Shown piece after piece: positions 1 through 7,115 of a stretch of 64,000 bases of DNA. The translations under genes were made by a program, and so were the position numbers. The notes under the pieces were generated by a model, which saw only the letters and a list, made by a program, of their open reading frames with translations, was not told where the DNA came from and did not search any database. The DNA is from Stigmatella erecta (GTDB lineage Bacteria > Myxococcota > Myxococcia > Myxococcales > Myxococcaceae), in assembly GCF_900111745.1 (NCBI RefSeq), contig NZ_FOIJ01000006.1:372001-436000 (forward strand). Direction: 5' to 3'. The first letter of the stretch is position 1; the number at the start of each line of letters is the position of its first letter.

Positions 1-1
1 G

Positions 2-25
2 CAGAGCTTCGGCCTGCCGAACTAG
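2..25 (+). CDS. C-terminal tail of an upstream gene (partial)
   Basis: The first bases read on the plus strand as the last seven codons of a gene (residues QSFGLPN) and a TAG stop. The GC-rich third positions and a hairpin right after the stop fit the end of a real gene entering from the left. The piece is far too short to identify, so this is only a plausible reading. Confidence 0.3.
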   Translation, partial: QSFGLPN

Positions 26-32
26 TCCTCGC

Positions 33-50
33 GTGAGCCGGAAGGCTCAC
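33..50. terminator. GC-rich hairpin between convergent genes
   Basis: A perfect 7-bp stem (GTGAGCC at 33-39, GGCTCAC at 44-50) closes a GGAA loop of the GNRA type. It sits just after a plus-strand TAG and overlaps the stop codon of the minus-strand lipoprotein gene. There is no U-run on either side, so it may be a weak bidirectional terminator or only a stabilising 3' structure. Confidence 0.4.
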
Positions 51-607
51 CGTTGAATCCCGAGGGGCCGCGACTCATCTGGGACGCGGCCCCTCTCCTT
101 TTCCACGGCCTCCTGCGCCTCGGAGGCCCGGCGCAGCAGCTCCACCTCGCGCGCCACCCACTCGCCCTGCGCTTCCTCGTAGCGCACGCGCACCTCGGCC
201 CCTTGGGCCACCGACCACCGGCTCACCTCCTGGCCCTTCTCCACGTAGAGGGTGTCCTCCTGGGTCCGGACCTCCTGCTCCTGGCCGGCCTCATCCCGGA
301 AGAGCAGTTCGTCGTCCCCCACCCACTCCACCGTGCCCGAGGTACTCGCCGAGGGCAGCGGATGTCCCGCCGTTTCTTGTTCCGCGGGCTCGCCGCCCTC
401 CACCTCGACCTTCAGGTTGCGCCGCTGGGCATCCAGCGCCCCTGGCTCGGGCAGCCGCTCCCGGGAGGCCATCAGGTTCTTCAACACGTCGGAGCGGGCC
501 TCCCGCTCATTCGCGCTCGGGGCCTTGTCCGGGCTGGAGCAGGCAGCCCCCCCGAGGCTCAGGCCCCCCAGCACGGCGAGGACTGCCCACATGTGCAGAC
601 GGTGCAT
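47..607 (-). CDS. Small charged lipoprotein, function unknown
   Basis: A 186-residue protein that starts with a short signal segment (MHRLHMW then a hydrophobic run) ending in the lipobox-like GGAAC, so it should be a lipoprotein. The ATG at 607 is preferred over an in-frame codon 45 bases upstream because GGAAAGGGG lies just ahead of it and the signal peptide then begins correctly. The mature part is rich in Glu and Arg. Near the middle, alternating residues around VEWVGDDELLFRDEAG and VEKGQEVSRWS suggest a small beta-rich fold, followed by a helical C-terminus. I recognise no family. It is transcribed divergently from the methyl-accepting protein across 230 bp that contains no other gene. 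Confidence 0.7.
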   Translation of the reverse strand: MHRLHMWAVLAVLGGLSLGGAACSSPDKAPSANEREARSDVLKNLMASRERLPEPGALDAQRRNLKVEVEGGEPAEQETAGHPLPSASTSGTVEWVGDDELLFRDEAGQEQEVRTQEDTLYVEKGQEVSRWSVAQGAEVRVRYEEAQGEWVAREVELLRRASEAQEAVEKERGRVPDESRPLGIQR

Positions 608-837
608 CACCTTGGTCCCCTTTCCGGCCGGTCCGCGCCGTGCGGCCAGCACACTTCCTCACCTCCAAAGATGGGGACTGCTCCGCCAGCGGAAAATCCT
701 CGTTTTTGTCTGCCTGGCACTTCCTGGGGTATTCATCTACTCAGGGGGTTGTGTGCCTTCCTGCTGAGGTGGCAGGCCCTCTGACGTCGAGTTTTCTGGA
801 AAAATCCTGATGTCTTGAATATCATTAATTGTTGCTG

Positions 838-2382
838 ATGAAGGATCCTTCCCCTCCAGCCTCCCTGCCCATCGGGAACGTGTACTCGGCTTTCCTCTGG
901 CAGCGCTGGCCCCGTCGGCTCCAGCAGCTGAGCCGGATGGCCGTGGCGGGAAGCGGCCTGCTGCTGCTGCTCGCCGCGCCCTGGGGGCCCGGCGCGTCCG
1001 AGAGCCCTTCGTTCCTCGGCGTGATGGGCCTGCGGCTCCTGGGGCTGGGGCTGGCGGTGGCCGCCCTGCTGCTGCGCAACCTCAAGTCCGGTCCCTGGGT
1101 GAGCGTGGGGTGCCTCGCGCTGTGGATCCTCTCCGGCCAGGCCTCGTTCTATGTGGCGGGCGCCCAGCGCAGCATGCCGCACACGGCCCTGCTGCTCTTG
1201 TGCCTGCTGCTCGTGCCGCTGGTGCTCCCCCTGCACACCGCCGGGCGGATCCTCTTCTATAGCGCCGTGAGCGTCAGCCACGGGGTGATGGAGTTCACCC
1301 TGGCCGCGGGGGATGCGCTGGCCCCCCGGTTGATGGGCATCGCCACGCTGAGCGTGAGCACCGTGGCCATCGCCTTGCCCTTGCGCTCCACGCTGCGCGC
1401 CCTGCAGCGGCTGTTCTTCCTCAAGCTGAAGATCGGCTCGACGTCACGGACCCTGAAGACGTCCCGGGCCCAGGTGAACGAGGCCACCGAGACGCTGGCC
1501 CGGCTGGTGGAGACGCTGCAGAACTCCACGCTGGAGCTGTCCAGTGACTCGGCGCGCGCACGCATGGAGACCGAGCGCATCACCCAGGCCAGCGAGGCCG
1601 TGGCGCGCATGGCCCAGGCCGCCTCCGAGCGGGCCTTTGGCGCCAGCAGCATCGTGTCCCAGGCCACCGGGCACACCGAGCGCATCGACGCCCAGATGGA
1701 GCGCGTGAAGAGTGGGATGACCAGCATCGGGCACGCCATCGGGCACACCGAGAGCAGCCTGCGGGAGCTCGTCCACCACGCCCGGCAGATCGTCTCCTTC
1801 ACGAACACGCTGCAGGAGTTCGCCAATCAGACGGACGTGCTCGCGCTCAATGCCTCGCTGGAAGCCGCCCGCGCGGGCGAGGCCGGGCGAAGCTTCGCGG
1901 TCGTCGCCCGCGAGGTCCGCAAGCTGTCCGAGGCGTCCAAGGGCAGCTCGGTGAAGATCAACGAGGTGGTGCGCGGCATCCACGAGCAGCTGGACTCGAC
2001 CCTGCAGGGCATGGGCGCCATCCGGCAGAACACCAGCCAGTTCGAGAACAACTTCGCCGATGCGCGCAAGACGCTGGAGTCCATCCGGGACATCGTCACC
2101 CGCATCGAGCAGATGATGCGCTCCACCATGGAGGACGCCACCGCGCAGGCGGGCGCCACAGGGGCCATCTTCTCGGGCGCCGCCCAGCTCCAGGGCCTCG
2201 TCGAGGCCCACGCCCAGATGAGCGCCGGGGTGGCCGTCACCGCCGACCAGCTCGGGCACCTCGCCGACGAGTTGCGCGAGCTCCTTCCCAGGAAGGAGCC
2301 CGGCCTGGCGCCCCCTTCCGCCGGGGTGTCCGCCCCCGCGGTGGCGCCTTCGCCCGCCCACTCCCCCAAGGCCGTCGCCTAG
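838..2382 (+). CDS. Methyl-accepting chemotaxis protein, integral membrane type
   Basis: A 514-residue chemoreceptor. The first ~200 residues contain five or six hydrophobic helices with very short loops (for example the Leu-rich segments near residues 30-45 and 115-130), so sensing is probably done by the membrane domain; there is no periplasmic ligand domain and no clear HAMP. The remainder is a long helical cytoplasmic region with the signature signalling hairpin around residues 330-360 (TDVLALNASLEAARAGE), the contact site for CheA and CheW. The tail is Pro/Ala-rich with no CheR-binding pentapeptide. I start at the ATG at 838; in-frame TTG codons lie just upstream. Its TAG stop overlaps the stop of the convergent SIMPL gene within a shared CTAG. 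No che genes are nearby, so its partner array is elsewhere. Confidence 0.9.
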   Translation: MKDPSPPASLPIGNVYSAFLWQRWPRRLQQLSRMAVAGSGLLLLLAAPWGPGASESPSFLGVMGLRLLGLGLAVAALLLRNLKSGPWVSVGCLALWILSGQASFYVAGAQRSMPHTALLLLCLLLVPLVLPLHTAGRILFYSAVSVSHGVMEFTLAAGDALAPRLMGIATLSVSTVAIALPLRSTLRALQRLFFLKLKIGSTSRTLKTSRAQVNEATETLARLVETLQNSTLELSSDSARARMETERITQASEAVARMAQAASERAFGASSIVSQATGHTERIDAQMERVKSGMTSIGHAIGHTESSLRELVHHARQIVSFTNTLQEFANQTDVLALNASLEAARAGEAGRSFAVVAREVRKLSEASKGSSVKINEVVRGIHEQLDSTLQGMGAIRQNTSQFENNFADARKTLESIRDIVTRIEQMMRSTMEDATAQAGATGAIFSGAAQLQGLVEAHAQMSAGVAVTADQLGHLADELRELLPRKEPGLAPPSAGVSAPAVAPSPAHSPKAVA

Positions 2383-3119
2383 CGGGCCGGCTCGAGGGCG
2401 TAGACGAGCGTCACCTGCGCCTGGACGGTCTGCTCCTCCGGCAGAATCTGCGTGGAGGCCTCGGCGCTCTTGTCCGACGCCATCGCCATCATGGCCCGGG
2501 CCGGGTAGAGGCGCGGGGGCTCCGCCACGGTGCTGGCCTCCAGCACCGCGCCCAGCCGCACGCCCAGCGCCGAGGCCAGCACCTCGGCCGACTTGCGCGC
2601 CCGCTCCACCGCCTGGCGCAGGGCCTCGGCGCGCACCGCGTCCGCCTTGGTCAGGCCGAAGCGCACCCCGTCCACCCGGTTGGCGCCCGAGGCCAGCGCG
2701 CGGTCAATCCACTCGCCCAGCCGTCCCAGCTCCCGCGTGTGCACCGAGAGGGTGTTGTTGGCCCGGTAGCCGCGCAGCTTCGGCTCCGAGCGCGGATCCG
2801 GCTGCGCGTAGTCGGGATAGACCGAGTAGTTGCGCGTCTCCATCTCCTTGCGGGGAATGCCCGCGGCGGTCAGCGCGGCCAGCACGCGCTCGATCTTCTT
2901 GGCGTTCTCTTCACCGGCCGCCTTCGCCGTGGCGCCCTGCGTCTCCACGGCCAGGTCGATCCAGGCCTCGTCGGGCTGGGCCTTGGTCTCGCCAGTGCCC
3001 TCCACCCGCACGGTGCGCACCGAGAGGTCGGCACGCGTCTGGGACGCGGTCTGGGGCTGCGCCAGGGCGGCCAGGCTGGTGAACAGCGCGAACATCGGAA
3101 CGATTCGAGACGTCTTCAC
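2379..3119 (-). CDS. SIMPL-domain (DUF541) secreted protein
   Basis: A 246-residue exported protein. The chosen start is a GTG at 3119, preceded by CGAGG, because it gives a standard signal peptide (VKTSRIVPMFALF then an Ala-rich c-region); the open frame upstream of it does not look coding. The mature part is a single SIMPL/DUF541 domain. It opens with VRTVRVEGTGETKAQPDEAW, typical of the family, has a KIERVLAALTAAGIP helix and ends in a beta strand, TVQAQVTLVYALE. Proteins of this family form periplasmic or outer-membrane oligomers linked to stress tolerance, but their biochemistry is poorly known. Convergent with the methyl-accepting protein, sharing the stop tetranucleotide CTAG. Confidence 0.88.
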   Translation of the reverse strand: MKTSRIVPMFALFTSLAALAQPQTASQTRADLSVRTVRVEGTGETKAQPDEAWIDLAVETQGATAKAAGEENAKKIERVLAALTAAGIPRKEMETRNYSVYPDYAQPDPRSEPKLRGYRANNTLSVHTRELGRLGEWIDRALASGANRVDGVRFGLTKADAVRAEALRQAVERARKSAEVLASALGVRLGAVLEASTVAEPPRLYPARAMMAMASDKSAEASTQILPEEQTVQAQVTLVYALEPAR

Positions 3120-3391
3120 GGTACACCTCGGAAGGGGGCACACCGGCCTGCCCCGGATGGACACCTTGCACGAAGGGGCGACGGGCCTGGCCCCACACGC
3201 ATTCAATGGGCGAGGGCCCGCGCTCCTCGGGATGCTTGAACGCATGCCCCTTACCGGAGTTCTGCTGGCACTGTCTTGGCGAATGCAGCCTGGGTGCAAT
3301 CGCTTTCAGGCGTTCGTTCACTGCCAGGAACCCCGCTCAGTGGGCTTATTCTCACCTCTCTGTTTGTCTGGACAACCGTTAGAGTGGGGCC

Positions 3392-5023
3392 GTGGCGAGA
3401 CTGGTGGCAATGTTCGGCCCGTGCCGGGGCGTAGCGCGAGACTTGGACACGCCCCTCATCGTGGGCCGTGCGGCCGAAGGCGGGCTCCAGCTCCTCGACG
3501 AGAAGGTCAGCCGCGAGCATTGCATCATCGAGCCCGCGGGCCCCACGGGCCACGTGCTGAGAGACCTGGGCTCGCGCAATGGCACCTGGCTCAACGGCCA
3601 GCTCCTCCGGGAGACCACGCGGCTGCGGCCGGGAGACCACCTCTCGCTGGGCGACAGCGTGCTCGTCTATGAGCCTCCCTTCGATACGCTGCGCGCCCGG
3701 GATGGGGAGTCCACGCTCGTGCTCACCCGGAGCCCGCCGGCGCCATCCTGGAACAACCTCTCGCCCACGCCGGACGGGCTCGCCCGCGCGGGGGAGCTGG
3801 CCGTGCGCGCCGCGCTCGCCCCGTCGCCCGAGGCCGCCGCCCACCTCGTCCTAGAGGCGCTCCACTCCGCCCTCCAGCCGTCCGCGCTCACGGTGCTGCG
3901 CCTGGGCCTTCAGGGCTCCCTGCGGGCCCTGGTGGCCCGGCCCCTGGGCGTGCACCTGACGCTGAGCCGCGAGCTGGTGACGTCGGCGCTGCGCCTGGGC
4001 CGGGTGCTGACCATGCCCGAGGTCCAAGCGCTGCCCGAGCCCGACAAGCAGATGACCCGCGTGCGCAAGGGCCAGGCCCACGTCCTGTGCGCCCCTTTGT
4101 ATGCGGGTGGAGCGCCCGCCGGTGCGCTCTGCGTCCTGCGCGAGAGCCCCTTCCATGACGAGGAAATGGCCCTGGCCGGAGCCCTCGCGGGGGCCGCGGG
4201 CCCCTCGCTGTGTCCCGCCGTCGAGCCGCCCTCGCCGGACCGGGGCCGCTACACCCCGCCCGTGGCCGAGAGCCCTGCCATGCGCGAGGCCTTGCGCCTG
4301 GCCAGCGCCGCGGCGCTGGTCCAGACCGCCGTGCTCATCACCGGCGAGCGAGGCACCGGCAAGGAGGAGCTCGCCCGCGCCATCCACTGCCTGGGCGTCC
4401 GGGCCCCCGGGCCCTTCGTTGCCCTTCACTGCGGGGCCCTGCGGCCCGAGCATGCCGAGGCCGAGCTGTTTGGCCACGAGCGGGGCGCCCTTCCCGGGGC
4501 CGAGGGCCCGCGGCCAGGGGCCTTCGAGCAAGCGGAGGGCGGCACCCTGCTCCTGGACGAGGTGGGCCGCTTGCCCGCCCCGCTCCAGGTGAAGCTGCTG
4601 CGCACGCTCCAGGACCGGATGGTGCACCGCGTGGGCGGACGCGGGGGCTTCCCCGTGGACGTGCGCGTGGTGGCGGCCACCCACCGCCCCCTCATCGAGG
4701 CGGTGCGCGCGGGCACCTTCCGCGAGGACCTCTACTGGCGCCTCAATGGCATGCGCATCCACCTGCCCCCGCTCCGGGACCGGCCCGAGGACGTGCTCCC
4801 CCTGGCCGAGCGGTTCCTGTCGCGCCTGAGGCCCCGGATGGGCTTCCACATTCAGGGCTTCACGGACGAAGCCCGGGCCACCCTGCGCGCCCACCCCTGG
4901 CCGGGCAACGCGCGCCAGCTCGCCAATGCCATCGAGCGGGCGCTGCTGCTCATGCCCCCCGGAGAGCACATCGGCCCCGGAGATCTCCCCGCCGAGGTGC
5001 GGGCCTCCCAGCCCTCGCCGTGA
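3392..5023 (+). CDS. FHA-GAF-AAA+ protein, sigma-54-activator relative without HTH
   Basis: A 543-residue protein in the layout of myxobacterial FHA-type enhancer-binding proteins. An N-terminal FHA domain (residues ~18-95; GR, VSREHC and DLGSRNGTWLNG motifs) should bind phosphothreonine made by Ser/Thr kinases. A GAF-like region (~115-275) and an AAA+ core follow: Walker A GERGTGKE at ~317, Walker B-like GGTLLLDEVG, and a sensor region with FREDLYWRLNG. Two features are odd. The loop that should read GAFTGA and touches sigma-54 reads GALPGA. The protein also stops after the lid region (GDLPAEVRASQPSP), with no C-terminal Fis-type helix-turn-helix. It may therefore act without DNA binding, or not through sigma-54. 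Start is GTG 3392; an ATG at 3410 is an alternative. Confidence 0.88.
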   Translation: MARLVAMFGPCRGVARDLDTPLIVGRAAEGGLQLLDEKVSREHCIIEPAGPTGHVLRDLGSRNGTWLNGQLLRETTRLRPGDHLSLGDSVLVYEPPFDTLRARDGESTLVLTRSPPAPSWNNLSPTPDGLARAGELAVRAALAPSPEAAAHLVLEALHSALQPSALTVLRLGLQGSLRALVARPLGVHLTLSRELVTSALRLGRVLTMPEVQALPEPDKQMTRVRKGQAHVLCAPLYAGGAPAGALCVLRESPFHDEEMALAGALAGAAGPSLCPAVEPPSPDRGRYTPPVAESPAMREALRLASAAALVQTAVLITGERGTGKEELARAIHCLGVRAPGPFVALHCGALRPEHAEAELFGHERGALPGAEGPRPGAFEQAEGGTLLLDEVGRLPAPLQVKLLRTLQDRMVHRVGGRGGFPVDVRVVAATHRPLIEAVRAGTFREDLYWRLNGMRIHLPPLRDRPEDVLPLAERFLSRLRPRMGFHIQGFTDEARATLRAHPWPGNARQLANAIERALLLMPPGEHIGPGDLPAEVRASQPSP

Positions 5024-5072
5024 AACCGGGAGGGAGGGGAGACGCCTCGGCACGACGGAAAGAGGACCTGCG

Positions 5073-5690
5073 ATGCGGTGGCTGTTCCTCATGCTGGCCC
5101 TGGGTTGCGGCGCGACGGCCGGGTACCTGGGGCTGTTCCAGAAGAGCTCCTTCTCGGGCTACTCCGGGGAGCAGCTCGACCTGCTGGAGCGCGAGCTGAC
5201 GGGGGCGCTGGAGTCGTCCCAGCTGCCCTCCCGCAAGAAGGCCCCCGGCCTCGGCCCGGCCGAGCGGCTTCAGGAGGGTCAGCAGCGCATCCAGGCCGAG
5301 CGCCAGCGGCGGCAGTACCTCGCGCTGGCCCTCGGGGGCATGGGGCTGGCCACGCTCGCCGCCTTCTTCGTCCGGCCAGGCCCCTCGCGCTTCGGCCCGC
5401 GGGCCTCCCCGGGAGAGGAGGCCCGGCTGCTGGCGGCGGTGGGAGACCCGGCGGTGCTCCGGGAAGGGGCCCGGCAGAAGGCGGCCGCGCTGCTGGGCGT
5501 CTCGCCCGAGGCGCCCCCGGCCGTCATCGAGGCGGCGCTCCAGGCCCAGCTCCAGCAACGCGACCCGGCCCGGCTGGCCGGGCTGGCGCAAGCGCTCCAG
5601 GACCAGGCCCTCCGGCAACGCGAGGAGCTGGTCCGGGCCCGGGACTTGCTGCTGAACAAGCCCAGCGCGCCCCTGCCGCCCAAGCCCTGA
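5073..5690 (+). CDS. Two-helix membrane protein with coiled-coil segments
   Basis: A 205-residue protein that I cannot place in a family. The ATG at 5073 follows AAAGAGGACC. An N-terminal hydrophobic helix (residues ~3-22) is followed by a charged helical stretch rich in Glu, Leu and Gln. A second membrane helix lies around residues 90-110 (YLALALGGMGLATLAAFFV), then an Ala/Leu-rich, Gln-rich helical C-terminal region of about 90 residues. The pattern suggests a membrane anchor carrying a cytoplasmic coiled coil. It lies 49 bases after the FHA/AAA+ gene in the same direction and may be co-transcribed, so a role in the same signalling unit is possible but inferred only from position. Confidence 0.72.
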   Translation: MRWLFLMLALGCGATAGYLGLFQKSSFSGYSGEQLDLLERELTGALESSQLPSRKKAPGLGPAERLQEGQQRIQAERQRRQYLALALGGMGLATLAAFFVRPGPSRFGPRASPGEEARLLAAVGDPAVLREGARQKAAALLGVSPEAPPAVIEAALQAQLQQRDPARLAGLAQALQDQALRQREELVRARDLLLNKPSAPLPPKP

Positions 5691-5706
5691 GGCCCGCGGC
5701 GGCCCC

Positions 5707-6090
5707 TTACGCGGTGCGAACCTGGGCGACCCACTCCCGGACGCGCTCGCGGAGCTTGTCCGGCTCGAAGGGCTTCTCCAGGCGGGGGTTGCTCACCCGC
5801 TCCAGGAAGGACTGGGCCGCCGGGGTATAGGCCCCGCCCGTGACGAACACCATCCGGCGCGCCTGCTCGGGGGCGGCCGCCGCGAGCTGCGCGTGCAGCT
5901 CCATGCCCGTCATCTCCGGCATCATCAAGTCGCAGAGGATGACGTCATAGAGACTCTCCGGGGCGACAAGCATGTCCAGCGCCTTGCGGGAGCTGACCAC
6001 CACCTCCACGTCATGCTCACGGGCCAGCGTCCGCCTCAGCGCCGAACTCACCAACGGATCATCATCCACCACCAACACCCGACCTCGCAT
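5707..6090 (-). CDS. Single-domain response regulator
   Basis: A 127-residue CheY-like receiver with no output domain. The acidic pocket (VVDDD), the phospho-acceptor Asp in ILCDLMMPEMTG, the Thr of VFVTGG and the Lys of RLEKPF are all present, so it should be phosphorylatable. The ATG at 6090 follows GGAGGAAGTGCCG, a strong ribosome site; an open frame further upstream is not coding-like. Stand-alone receivers of this kind usually pass phosphate to a protein partner. No histidine kinase is adjacent, so the partner is unknown. It converges on the membrane-protein gene at 5073-5690 with a gap of 16 bases. Confidence 0.92.
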   Translation of the reverse strand: MRGRVLVVDDDPLVSSALRRTLAREHDVEVVVSSRKALDMLVAPESLYDVILCDLMMPEMTGMELHAQLAAAAPEQARRMVFVTGGAYTPAAQSFLERVSNPRLEKPFEPDKLRERVREWVAQVRTA

Positions 6091-6428
6091 CGGCACTTCC
6101 TCCTTGGGTACCACCATGCGCTGCACGCGCTCCACCTCGCCACGAGCCCAGGGGACGGTCCGCTGCCCCCTCCATCCCCTGCTGGGCCCTGCCCGGCGAT
6201 GTGCCCACCCATCGCCGTGCTGGAAGGATGGCATAGCGCCAACCCGGGCGCCGTGCCTACCCCTCCTCGCCCAGGTGTCCACCCTGGACGAAAGACCCCC
6301 TTGCGGCCCCGTTCCTGAAGCAAGCATGAAGACAGGACGAAGCCGGGGCAATACGGTCCCTCGCCCGGACGGACTCCGGGACAGAGCCTGGACAGACCAT
6401 GATGTTACCCGGTGAAGGGGATGGGCGG
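6091..6428. other. Divergent intergenic region
   Basis: 338 bases between two divergent starts. It must hold both promoters. I see no repeat, RNA gene or convincing sigma-54 (GG-N10-GC) element in it. Confidence 0.5.
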
Positions 6429-7109
6429 ATGAGCGAAGGGGCGTTGTTCACATCGCATCTGGGGTTGGTCCACACCCGGTCCCGGTTCCGGCTGTGGGGC
6501 GCGGACCTGCTGGACCTGGGCACCGCGGTGCTCCTGGGCTGGGGCGCGGCCCGGGCCCTGGACCTGGAGCGAAGCCTCGCCGCCGTCCTGGCCTCCATGG
6601 CCAGCCTGTGGCTGCTCGTGGGGCTCCTGGGAGGACTGCGGGGGTGGACGCTGGGACGCCGGCTGTTCGACGTTCAACTCGTGTCCGCCCAGGGCACCCC
6701 GCCCGGGCCGCTCCGGGCCTTGCTCCGGGCGTTCACCACCCTGCCGGACCTGTTCCTCGTTCCCCTCTTGCCCGCCCGCCCCCTGGACCGGCTGCTGCGG
6801 GTGCATGGGGAGCGCCCCGCTCCAGGCCTGGGTCCTTGGCTCCGGGGGCTCGCCTGGCAGCTGCCCTGGGTGGCCGCGCTCGCCGTGGCCCTGGGCTTCA
6901 TCGCCCTGCCCACCCGGCACGAGGCCTTTTCCTACCTGGACACCACGCTCATCGGCTGGAAGTGCTGCCACGGCTACCGGCGGCACCAGGACACCTGGAT
7001 GTGCCAGCGCTCGCTCTCCCGCCTCGCGCGCGAGGCGAAGGCCCACACCCCGGAAGCCCAGCCCCTGGTGGCCCAGTGCCCCGAGGCGGCCGCGCGCCTG
7101 GCGCCGTGA
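6429..7109 (+). CDS. RDD-family membrane protein
   Basis: A 226-residue integral membrane protein. After a short cytoplasmic N-terminus comes the RDD-type first helix (RLWGADLLDLGTAVLLGW), then a second helix and the typical loop GWTLGRRLFDVQLVSAQG, which corresponds to the GxTxGKRxxGxxV segment of the family. Another hydrophobic segment lies near residues 140-160. The C-terminal ~70 residues are soluble and contain four cysteines (WKCCHGYRR, WMCQRS, AQCPE), unusual for the family and possibly a metal or disulphide site. I start at the ATG at 6429, which follows GAAGGGGATGGGCGG; an ATG at 6399 is possible. The function of RDD proteins is generally unknown, though some are Na+/H+ antiporters. 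Confidence 0.75.
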   Translation: MSEGALFTSHLGLVHTRSRFRLWGADLLDLGTAVLLGWGAARALDLERSLAAVLASMASLWLLVGLLGGLRGWTLGRRLFDVQLVSAQGTPPGPLRALLRAFTTLPDLFLVPLLPARPLDRLLRVHGERPAPGLGPWLRGLAWQLPWVAALAVALGFIALPTRHEAFSYLDTTLIGWKCCHGYRRHQDTWMCQRSLSRLAREAKAHTPEAQPLVAQCPEAAARLAP

Positions 7110-7115
7110 GCCCGC

